DNA of 64,000 nt, taken from the NCBI GenBank assembly GCA_030512295.1, contig JAULSR010000002.1:4402001-4466000 (forward strand), in the 5' to 3' direction. A program made the translations under genes and the position numbers. This DNA is from Bombardia bombarda (Eukaryota > Ascomycota > Sordariomycetes > Sordariales > Lasiosphaeriaceae). The notes under the pieces are model-generated. The model saw nothing but the letters and a program-made list of their open reading frames with translations, did not search any database and was not told where the DNA came from. Position 1 is the first letter of the stretch; each line of letters begins with the position of its first letter. Shown one piece after another: positions 55,616 through 64,000 of this stretch.

Positions 55616-55935
55616 TTAAGATACCTTATCAATCATCATGCCTGCCAGTTGGGATTTGGGAGCATGGCGCCCGATGCTCGTATTCATACCACTTTCCACA
55701 TTTCCCGCCGTGATCCCATTAAGCGGATCTAGAAACCCCCAGTGCACTTGCACCGCCTCCACTCTGCTCCCATCACAGACCGTTCTCTTCACCGCATCTA
55801 GTAGCTCCTGCACACCCTTCGTCCTATGCAGCAAGTCTAACTTAGCCGTACACGTGAACTTTCCCGTCTCAGGCGCCAGCAACGCGTCTAAGAAAATGCT
55901 TTACCACCTCTGCACGAGATTCAAAAATCTCGAAT
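55616..55935 (-). pseudogene. Frameshifted coding relic of unknown family
   Basis: Minus strand: one frame reads FEIFESRAEVVKHFL up to about 55890. A different frame then reads LLAPETGKFTCTAKLDLLHR and stays open, with good protein character (RVEAVQVHWGFLDPLNG), to the stop at 55616. The change of frame lies at about 55885-55890 with no plausible intron. The first segment resembles FETFESRAKHLL at 50236-50263. I do not recognise the family. Confidence 0.35.
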
Positions 55936-57138
55936 TTCAAGGCTAAGTCTATTAAATGTGCCAAGCATGAATAACTGTTACTGGGGTTAAGTAATTATTG
56001 GAGGAGAAAATGGAGGTCTGGTTGAAAGGAAAAGGGGTCGACTGATACTATTACTAGGTACCTACCTAGGTACCAGGTAGATACCTAAGGTACGCACTTG
56101 CCTGGCATCCTCCCATGTGGACCAAATGCTCATTTCCATCCTGGGCGAATTGATGGTGTTCCGAGGGCAGTTGCATATGGAGGGGACTGACAACCATCAA
56201 TCTTCTCCTGCCATCGAGCCGTTGGACTAAGATGGGTAGGTTGTTTATCCGCCCCGATTAGGTAGGTAGGTCCCTTACTCAAGTCTGCCTTCCATCTTCC
56301 ATGATTATTTCAGTTCCCTGGTAGACATTCAGCCGTACAAGGCAACCGCATTCATAAGTGACTGAAAATCATGTATCATTACTCCTGCCATCGAGCCGTC
56401 TGAATAACAGCTCTACGGCATCTGATCCTTCCTTACGAATGCCGACCGGACTCCGAGCTGCAGGTAAGATTTCTCCTCCAGAATGGCAACGACGTCAACA
56501 ATTTGCCGACTTCAATCAGGACGGTGGTGCAGCGCCTGCGGGAGCAAAGCAACGCCGACATTTACGCTTACAGGGATGAGGCATTTGCTGCTTTCCCTTA
56601 GTCGGGAGAACGCATGCCAACTAAATGCCAGGCAGTTGCGGGACTGACCGGGCGCCATGGTGGCGTTGGGATGCGTCATGTTTTTGTTGCTGAGGAAAGA
56701 GCTGGTCTCAGGCGGCGGTGGTACCTTTGCTGCTGAGTTTAGGAAGGAGAGCTTGCCCAGCAAAATGATGGAAGGAAGAGCTCTAGTTGAGGTCGATTCA
56801 GTATTGTGGGTGAGGTGCTGCCACATAGGCTCTATTCGTAACCTTCCTCTGGAGACGCCTGCCGGACGGGTTTCAGTTGCCATCTCGTATCTGTTCGTCC
56901 CCACAGTCTCGATAGAAAACAGAAGGCAACGAGGCAGGGACTACTACTGAGTAGTCCACAGCCCACGCTGCCGTCGCAAATAGCACCTTCAACGCTACTC
57001 TTCAATGCTCCTGCTCATTTTGAGTGATGTCTTGCTTCGCGCCAGTTAGAGCCCCTCAGATCGTTGTAAGGCTCTCCAATGATGTGTACAGGAATCCTCA
57101 TTATGACTGGCCACATATTCGATCGTCCGCCGTCTTCC
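55936..57138. other. Intergenic with AGGTACCT-type repeats
   Basis: 1.2 kb. TACCTAGGTA-like palindromes cluster near 56055-56085 and 56262-56275. Open frames of about 100-130 codons on both strands around 56510-56950 overlap each other and have no recognisable motif. No gene supported. Confidence 0.45.
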
Positions 57139-58323
57139 TCAGAGACTCTCGCAAGCAAGAAGCCCGATGAGAAGCAACTCTGGCAGTTCCTCCCCTAGCG
57201 TGTCCCAGCTGTTGTCCTGTATGTGAGATTCGAGGGACTCTACGAAACTCCGAATGAATTCGCCTTCGAATACTGGGCTATCGTGATACCATTCCGCTTC
57301 CCTGTTCCTCCACATCCCATCCCATGCCTTGTACGGATAGCTTCCCTCCTTAACCTCGACATACCTGCGGTCGGTACCGTAGAATACCACAGGGGGGGTT
57401 TTTCTCCATCTCAGCGGCGTGCTCCTTGGTTGGGACGTGGTGCATCCGTTTAATCTGGTAGTCGATGACCCACAGCTTGCAGTCCTCCTCTGTGTGAGCG
57501 GCATGAAAGGTTTCTCAATCCGGAATATCAAGGAAGTTGGGGCTCTTTAGTCCGGCGTTCCATGACGGGTCGATTTCAAGAGCATAATGAAAGGTTTCCG
57601 CTACGCCATAACGAGAGTCATATGGGCTCTGGCAGAACTTGTGCGCGGTTTCCAAGACTGGGAAGACGCCATTGTACCTTGCAAATCCCAGGGGATGTTG
57701 CCCAAGTCTCGCTGCTCAATCTGTAAAGTGACAAGGTCTGCCACGGGGAAAATGGTCATGTATCGATCCGACGAGCCATCTCTGGCTAGCAGTGTTGCAG
57801 GCATGTGAAAAGGGGAATCGAGCAGCTCCTTGACGGCCTTTTGGTAGCTCTCGGGCCAGGGGGAATGCCAGCGGCGTGCTGGAGCATTCGGTAAATAAAG
57901 AGCCTTGTCGAGCTCGGTTGCCAGCGTGAGCCATTTGTGGAGCTTGAACGCCTTCTGGATAGCTTGGCGGGACTCCTTGCACGCGTTCCAGAGGCCGCTG
58001 TCGATGAGGTAGGCCGAGGGGTTGTGGCCTGTCCACGAGATGGGGGCCGATGCCCTGGCGTCGAGGGTGAAATGGGCGTCTGGCGGCAGGCATTGCGTCG
58101 CCGCAGCCGCGGGGAATGGGTGGAAGCGTGCCGACGAGTCGATTTCGTATTGTCGGTCCGGATTTGTTCTCTCTGCTTCCTCTTTGCTGTATAGACGGAA
58201 AATGTGTGCACCTCGGCCAGGCGGGCGAACCGCAAACCTCCAGATTTCGTCCCTAAGCTCCCGTGGGAGGAAGGGGAAGAAGTGGAAAGATTCGGGCATT
58301 GTTCTAGGATGAAGGGACTGCAT
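57139..58323 (-). pseudogene. 2EXR-domain protein gene, broken by two frame changes and one stop
   Basis: From ATG 58323 the protein reads FHFFPFLPRELRDEIWRFAV, the 2EXR motif found in a large fungal family of unknown function, and continues intact to about 57700 (SGLWNACKESRQAIQKAFK). The frame then changes near 57690: the next frame reads RYNGVFPVLETAHKFC and EIDPSWNAGL, then meets TGA in IPD*ETFH where Trp is likely. It continues KLWVIDYQIKRM, and a second frame change occurs at a run of seven C (about 57395). The third frame (VVFYGTDRRYVEVKEGSYPY) ends at 57139. The C run could be a sequencing error, but the TGA and first shift point to a pseudogene. Confidence 0.7.
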
Positions 58324-58583
58324 CGCTCGGGCCTCGGCAGCTGTTGTGTTGTGACTCAGGTGTATTAAAGTTTGAGAACTGCTATTTGAAAACCCCAAAA
58401 AAGATATGGCGCATTTTAGGGTGAACACCACCAAATGCTAGCTAGCGCAATTGGCGTACTGCAACCACCCCGCCGCTTTGCACCAAACTGTCAATTACCG
58501 AGATTAAATTCCTCACAATACCACACTTTTATATAAATACTCACTACAAGTACAAGGTAAAACATCACAACTGGGCCTCTACA

Positions 58584-59084
58584 CTAGACCCAACCACCTT
58601 GGCCACCATGCCGACAGCAACAACCGATACGACAACATCCTTCGCGTCGCTCACCCTCATTCCAGATACAGTTAGTTGCATTATGACCAGCCGTAATGGT
58701 CTGGCCCGCGGGGTCTGGTGGCGCCAGCAGCTCGCTCTGCGACACGATGCGCCGGCCCTTGACCGGGTGACGCAGCTCCAAGATGCTGGCCTTGAAGGTC
58801 TCAAAGTTGAGCAGATGGTTGTTCTCAAACTCGTACAGCTTGGGGCTGACGAGCTTTTTGTACGCCAGCTCGAATATCTCGTCGTCGTCCTAGACAAAGA
58901 GCAGGAAGAAGAAGCGCTCGATGAAGGCCTTTATGATTTCGCTCGAGGCTGATCGATCCCTCAGATCGAATGGTGCACTAACAATATCTACAAGGAGAGC
59001 TCTTGCAAACCGGACACTCAGCATGCCCGTGGGGAACACTTTTGAATGGCCATGCCGGTTGTTCAATACGGAAACAGGCCGCAC
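58584..59084 (-). pseudogene. Coding relic with in-frame TAG, unknown family
   Basis: On the minus strand one frame reads SASSEIIKAFIERFFFLLFV, then TAG (58890), then continues without change of frame as DDDEIFELAYKKLVSPKLYE and NHLLNFETFKASILELRHPV to about 58650, after which it loses character (Cys/Gly/Arg-rich) until TGA at 58584. CAG-to-TAG is the simplest explanation of the internal stop. The fold could be NTF2/SnoaL-like by general look; this is a guess. Confidence 0.4.
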
Positions 59085-59742
59085 TAGACAAGACGGGATA
59101 CAATACCACCTGCCGGCTTTGCACGATCGAGATTGACATCAAACACCACACCACTCTTCGTTCGCCCTTCACTGGGTGTGTATATGCATGCCAAGCTAAT
59201 GGGTGCAATAGCGCAACGGAGGGAACGGGAACCTCAAGCTTCTATATGATCGACTGGAGATGCGGCCGAGTGTGGCATGGCTTGAACGGCTCATGAACGG
59301 GTAAATCTGGGGCTGAGCGACCGAACCGGGAAGGTGGGACATCCAGTCTGCATACCTAGCCGATGCGTGAGGATCAAATCGCCGTATGGGAAGCAAACGT
59401 CCATAAATACCTGTCACAACCCCTACGTAGGTCCCCAAGAGTTCTTTAAGGTTAGTAGCCGAGCTTGGCAGGTAAAGAAAAGACAGACGGAGCAAATCAG
59501 ACGTCAAGAGAAGCGAGCAGGAAGTTGGGGGGCAGTATCATTCGCTCGGGCAGTCGAGGTGTGACGGGTCGTTCTGGGTCGTTCCATATCTCCTCATTGG
59601 AGTATTCTAGTATATATGGCATGGTTCTCAGGTATAATATGCAAAACTCTCATACGATATCCCGTCAAGGTAAATAGCATCTCATCAAATACCATCATTA
59701 TCGCTTATTTACTCAGTTCTGGTTACATGTACACATAATATA
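59085..59742. other. Intergenic, promoter of the subtilase gene
   Basis: About 660 bp with several overlapping short frames, none supported. An AT-rich stretch just before 59743. Confidence 0.5.
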
Positions 59743-61175
59743 ATGCTATTCTCGGCAACATTACTGCTAGGTCTCCTTCCGGCTTCCCTCGCCGTCTCGG
59801 CCAGTGAAGCGTTGGATAAGCGTGCCCCTCTCATCCAAGCAACCTCCTCTAGCAGGGCTATTCCTGGCAACTACATCGTCAAGCTTAAGGACAGCTCGAC
59901 CGATGCAGCACTGAACAAGGCCCTCGGAAAGAATAAAGCCGGACACATCTATAAGGGCGGTGCCTTCAAAGGATTTGCAGGTGCTTTTGATGCCAATTCG
60001 CTCGAAGCGATCCGAAACCTACCAGAAGTGAGTCAAGTCGTAAACTGTTTTAAACGCCAGCTGACCTTTTAATAGGTGGAATATGTCGAAGAAGACGCTG
60101 TTGTTACCATCCAAGCCACCGTCTCTCAGCCTAATGCCCCCTGGAATCTCGCACGCATCTCCAGCCGCACGCGTGGCGCCACCACCTATCGGTACGATGA
60201 CAGTGCCGGTGTCGGGTCTTGCATATACATAATTGACACGGGCATTTACACTGCCCACCCCGTAAGCTTTCCCTTGGCCTAATGTTGCCGGACCTGTTTC
60301 TAACGCTTCTTATCTGATCTACAGGAATTTGGTGGTCGCGCGGTATGGGGATCCAACTTTGCTGACACAAGCAACACTGATGGAAATGGCCACGGCACTG
60401 CTGTTGCCGGTGTCGCTGGTGCCATCACCTATGGTGTTGCGAAGAGGGCCACCCTCATCGCTGTCAAGGTCTTGGATGCTTCCGGTTCTGGTACTACGTA
60501 TGTTTGACTAAAAGAGACAACCCCTGTTACCCCTATCACCCCTTTTTACTCCAAACAACATCACTGATAAGCACTTTGTGCGTCAGCTCGAACGTCATTG
60601 CCGGATTCAACTATGTCGCCACCAACTATCCCACCCGCAACTGCACCAACGGCGCTGTTGCCAGCATATCCGTCGGTGGTAGCTTCTCTGCTGCTGTGAA
60701 TAGCGCTGCCAGATCCCTCAGCAACGCCGGCGTCATGTTGGCAGTCGCGTCCGGCGGTAGCAACACCGACGCCGGTGGATCTTCCCCCGGGAGTGAGCCT
60801 CTTGTCTGTACTGTTGGCGCATCCACCATGACCGATGCCCGAGCCAGCTCCTCCAACTATGGCGTTCTCGTTGATATATACGCTCCTGGTCAAAATATCT
60901 TGACGACTTGGACAGGTGGTAGCACCGTATGTTCCTTTTTTTGCAACCTAGGTGCTATTTTGGGTGTGACTAACATCTGCAAAAAGAACACCCTCTCCAG
61001 CACCTCGCTGGCAGCAGCCCACATTGCTGGCCTCGGCGCCTATCTCCTCACTTTGCGCGGCAGGATGACCGCGACAGCCTTGTGTGCGTATATGCAGAGC
61101 ATCGCGACGAGGGACGTTCTTACAGGCATCCCCTCCGGACCGAACCTTCTCGCGTACAACGGTATAGACTTGTAG
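59743..61175 (+). CDS. Proteinase-K-like subtilase (S8A) lacking the oxyanion-hole Asn, 390 residues
   Basis: Five exons: 59743..60027, 60076..60261, 60325..60497, 60587..60926, 60987..61175; all phases agree. A signal peptide (MLFSATLLLGLLPASLAVSA) is followed by an I9 inhibitor propeptide (IPGNYIVKLKDSSTDAALNK). The catalytic Asp149 (YIIDTG), His180 (GNGHGTAVAG) and Ser335 (STSLAAAHIAG) are present. Two consensus positions differ: the family GTSMAxPH is STSLAAAH, and the oxyanion Asn of the AAGN motif is Gly272 (VASGGSNTDA). Secreted proteases of this family digest host or environmental protein. The changes predict strongly reduced or altered catalysis, unless the prepeptide/chaperone role is what is retained. 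Confidence 0.88.
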
Positions 61176-61481
61176 AGTGTCATGGAAGTAACTAGGACTT
61201 CAAGACAATTTATCGGAATCGAGATTCGAACCTCAGATACTTCAATACTAGACTTAGGTATAGATAGCATGAGTCAAAAAGTCTTGCTCCCCTCCCAATT
61301 TTACCACCTAATTATACCCAAGCTTGACTATTTGTAGTTTAAATGGGATAGTAATAAATGGGATAGCTGTAGATGGGGCCAGCCTTATTGACTGGCACTG
61401 TACTATGAAAACAAAAATCAAAGTGCATACATGGCCAATCTCCTTCCTCTTTACTTGACATCCATTCCAAAATACACCGAC
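61176..61481. other. Convergent intergenic region
   Basis: About 300 bp between convergent 3' ends. A tRNA-like T-loop on the minus strand near 61212-61225 is not part of a recognisable tRNA. Confidence 0.5.
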
Positions 61482-62429
61482 TCAATACATATTGTATATC
61501 CTATCGATGAGCTCGTCCGTTGCCTTCTTCAGTCTGGCAGTGTCGGCTTCTTCTTCTGCTTCCGATCTCCGATTCCTGAAAAAGGGTATATCTCTCGCCT
61601 CAGCTCTCTCTTCCCTTTTAAACGTTCTTGCCCTTTCATCATATCCTCTTGAGCGAGAGGTGTCTCTTGATTCGTATTCTTGTCTATGGCTGTGATTGTC
61701 GATTTTACCCATCTCTTCATATCTCGCCCTTGAGTTCTGTCTTGGCTGTCCAAATCTTCCTGTTGACTGCTGCCACGGGGATTCGTTTCTTCCTCTCGAG
61801 TGTTCTCGTTTCCAGTCGCGTCTTCCGTTTGAAGGCCGTCTTTGCATGTGATGTGTTCCTTGGGGTTGTTGTCTTCTCGGCTCAGATCTCCCTTGTTCGC
61901 TACCCAAATAACTATCCTCTCTAGAATAGCCTCTGCTTGAATATCCACTATCCGAGTTCCTATCTTCAATCGACGGCTTTCGAAGTTTCAAAGGACAAGC
62001 GTGCTCTCCCTCACTTGGTCGTTCACACATCCACCTAGCAACCCAGTACTCAGAGCCGACCGCCTCGCATCCTTGCGCGATGATCTTGCGATCTTCAGAT
62101 CTTCGGATCTTTCTGATTGGAACCTTATCTTCATCAGTTTTGACATAAATATGTCCATGAATCTGACATTCGGCCCAACTGTTGCCGACATAGACAGTAA
62201 CCCTGTCGTCGGCAGCTTCGTATCCAGCTATCTTGCCAGTTCTAACATTGCGGACTGTGGAGGTAGAATGAATAGTGCCGCGGACAACAATACATTTGAA
62301 TCCTAGTTCAATGGCTTCTTCTTTGCAGATTCTGGTGGTTTCTTTAATCGTTTTTAGTCTGATTTCTTCATCCGGTAAGATCTGGTCCAGTACATTTCCT
62401 GGCACCGTCCATACAACCTTTTTTACCAT
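61482..62429 (-). CDS. Unknown protein, conserved-looking N-terminal domain with Arg/Glu/Ser-rich tail, 315 residues
   Basis: A single open frame with ATG at 62429. Residues 1-145 look folded (VKKVVWTVPGNVLDQILPDE, then AIELGFKCIVVRGTIHSTST, then CQIHGHIYVKTDEDKVPIRK), with a WVARWMCERPSEGEHACPL segment. Residues 150-300 are disordered and rich in Arg, Ser, Glu and Gln (SGYSSRGYSREDSY and following). The end, EEADTARLKKATDELIDRIY, looks helical. No family recognised. The gene is AT-richer than most in the window and lies next to an AT-rich block, which suggests an accessory or recently acquired gene. Confidence 0.65.
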   Translation of the reverse strand: MVKKVVWTVPGNVLDQILPDEEIRLKTIKETTRICKEEAIELGFKCIVVRGTIHSTSTVRNVRTGKIAGYEAADDRVTVYVGNSWAECQIHGHIYVKTDEDKVPIRKIRRSEDRKIIAQGCEAVGSEYWVARWMCERPSEGEHACPLKLRKPSIEDRNSDSGYSSRGYSREDSYLGSEQGRSEPRRQQPQGTHHMQRRPSNGRRDWKREHSRGRNESPWQQSTGRFGQPRQNSRARYEEMGKIDNHSHRQEYESRDTSRSRGYDERARTFKREERAEARDIPFFRNRRSEAEEEADTARLKKATDELIDRIYNMY

Positions 62430-63874
62430 ATTAGCGATTACTTATCATGAACTTTGGATTGAACTACAAACCCAAGGATTGTTGTCAGTCCCAGATCCAT
62501 ACACATGGTGTTGTTCTGGCCAAAAGCCACGATGTGTTGGGCGAGGACAGCACCCTTCGCCGAGTATGGAGACGCCGGGCACATATCTCTCGCTCTCTCT
62601 GGTCTTTCTGTTCTCCCTGGCACCGCTGTACCACTTCCCAGAATTGGTCTGTGTATGCATGGTGTGCTAATCAGTCGAGTCGCAGTATAGAAGTAAGAAG
62701 AGGGTTTGGTAGTCCAATAAACAGTCTGTAATCTTTCAGAAGAGATTTGGTTATAACACTCGTGGGGCTTATGATATTTAACACTTCACTTTATTTCGGC
62801 ACATTATGGTGAGTAAAGAATAGATTGAGGAACATAAAAATAGCATCATCCGAGGTGCCGCGACAATGAGCTGAGTGCAGTCTTCTAATAAAAAAGGACA
62901 ACAAGCAATATAGTACGAGGGTATTAATAAGTAGCCTAAAGAAAGGAGTGGTGATTTCTTTATTCTGATAATAGAGGGAGGTGAAGAAATACTATACTCT
63001 CGTTATATTTTAGGATGTGATGAGCTGAATCGAGCTAAGACTGTCTCTTTAGGAAGATAACCCGTTAACTTATTGGTATAGCAACTTGTATATACGGTGG
63101 TCACCTGGGTACCTGGTTACACGTATCACTTTTCTCGTCATTGTAACTGTCATCGGCCTCCACCTGCTGACCGTATCTATGAAGTGTTTTGCAAGTTCCT
63201 GGTGTTCAGTCATTTTGGTAATTATAGAAGTTGACACTTGTGTCAGCAGATTTGATCTATTGCTAATTCACGCCTTGTTTTCTATGATTCCAAAACCAGT
63301 ACAATACTCTTTAAGGATTGGTTCAAAACAGATCCAAACTACCCAGTGACCTAACAAAGACTTAGGTTGTGGAATATTTTATGAAACACATACTGAATAT
63401 ATTGTGGATATCTAAAGCGGGTTGGACGCTGACGCCCGAGACAATGGACATGCGTAGCAATACCTTAGTTGATGTAAATGATTTGATAAAATTAGTGCTG
63501 TTGATTGACAGACAAAATGTTCTTTGTTGCTAAATTTAAATTTAGATTGGAATAGATAAAGGCCAGCAGTGCAAAAGCAGAAGTCACATGGACGTGGATG
63601 ATAAAGCAGGAACTAAACAACAATGAACTTATCTGTCTGCAACCAGCTGCCTGGTATCTCTACATAGCTCACTCCCAATTCATTTCCAGTTCAATTTTTT
63701 AGTTCAATAGCTCCTTCCTTTCGAATTTAGCCAGAGTTTTAACTTATCATTTTTGTCCTGTTTTGGCAAAGCAATCCATCGCGCCTTCCTTGGCTGTCAA
63801 TTTTGACCCAGGGTCCACAAATTTCTACAGCAAGACGCAATTGAAGAGAATTACAACCGAAGAAAGTTTAAACC
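62430..63874. other. AT-rich intergenic block
   Basis: 1.4 kb of AT-rich DNA with short frames only. Base composition is visibly different from the GC-rich genes to the left. The last 200 bp are the 5' flank of the kinase-like gene. Confidence 0.55.
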
Positions 63875-64000
63875 ATGTCTTCGCCAACAAGTCAACATGA
63901 TCGTGAAAGCAGTCAAGACACAGTACCAGAATACTGGTACCGCGCTGCTGGTCCGCCCGAAGATGTCGAAGATACCGAACACTACCGACCAGGCGGCTTC
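63875..64000 (+). CDS. N-terminus of a probable SRPK-type protein kinase (cut by window end)
   Basis: 42 codons from ATG 63875 to the window edge. After a polar start the sequence reads YWYRAAGPPEDVEDTEHYRP, followed by GGF. The ED.E.YRPGG(Y/F) motif precedes the kinase domain in fungal and animal SRPK-type Ser/Thr kinases, which phosphorylate SR-rich proteins and recur as large accessory families in fungi. The kinase domain itself is outside the window. Confidence 0.6.
   Translation, partial: MSSPTSQHDRESSQDTVPEYWYRAAGPPEDVEDTEHYRPGGF

Noticed and set aside
56055..56085. TACCTAGGTA palindromes as a mobile-element end
   Set aside because: Short AGGTACCT/TAGGTA motifs recur in many intergenic places in the window (for example 18358, 26285, 26805) and look like simple background repeats without element structure.
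61205..61235. T-loop-like GGTTCGAATC on the minus strand suggesting a tRNA
   Set aside because: The stem pairs only partly and no D-arm, anticodon arm or acceptor stem can be built around it. A similar TTCGAA palindrome near 48110 was rejected for the same reason.
1..64000. CRISPR array, prophage or bacterial operon features
   Set aside because: No spaced direct repeats or phage genes; intron-rich genes and eukaryotic families show that the DNA is fungal.

Overview
The window looks like nuclear DNA of a filamentous ascomycete (Pezizomycotina, most likely a Sordariomycete). The evidence is frequent 45-100 bp introns with GTRNGY donors and CTAAC/CTGAC branch sites, a dynactin p25 subunit, 2EXR and DUF8021-type proteins, fungal NACHT-ankyrin receptors, secreted proteinase-K-like and M43 proteases, and broken genes whose stop codons look like C:G-to-T:A (RIP-type) mutations. 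The species cannot be named from the sequence. Many gene models here are my own splice reconstructions, accepted only where reading frame and homology agreed across exons.

Left part (1-17.3 kb): the 5' end of a small gene with a 29-base C tract in its intron, a 2-oxoglutarate/Fe(II) oxygenase, a 1459-residue protein with three CbxX/CfqX-type AAA domains (the first degenerate), a decayed amidase-like locus, a second AAA ATPase, an 871-residue membrane protein, a very acidic Asp/Tyr/Gly protein, and a secreted intradiol ring-cleavage dioxygenase.

Middle accessory part (17.3-37.5 kb): gene-poor and AT-richer. It holds an FAD amine-oxidase-like pseudogene with several RIP-type stops, two disordered coiled-coil proteins, a small four-exon gene, a 5'-truncated lipase-like alpha/beta-hydrolase, a seven-exon NACHT-ankyrin NLR of 1173 residues, a second decayed hydrolase-like gene, a 181-bp MITE-like element with terminal inverted repeats, and another coding relic. 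The lipase-like protein ends in a short Gly/Asn/Gln-rich beta-prone segment. The NLR begins, after three small exons, with two similar segments. This is the arrangement expected of a fungal amyloid-signalling NLR/effector pair and is the most interesting system in the window.

Right part (37.5-64 kb): an NAD-dependent epimerase/reductase with Phe at the catalytic Tyr position, dynactin p25, an Acr2/Cdc25-like rhodanese with a probable GC-AG intron, a secreted DUF8021 protein, a cysteine-rich secreted protein, an M43 metalloprotease, an AlkB-like dioxygenase, a secreted alpha/beta-hydrolase with Ala in place of the nucleophile Ser, a short seven-exon gene, a broken 2EXR gene and two other relics, a proteinase-K-like protease lacking the oxyanion-hole Asn, an Arg/Glu/Ser-rich unknown protein, an AT-rich stretch, and the first 42 codons of a probable SRPK-type kinase.

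No operon logic or clear biosynthetic cluster was found. The functional themes are secretion (proteases, dioxygenase, hydrolase, small Cys-rich protein) and non-self recognition/cell death (NLR with lipase-like partners), with relics of rapid gene turnover around the latter.
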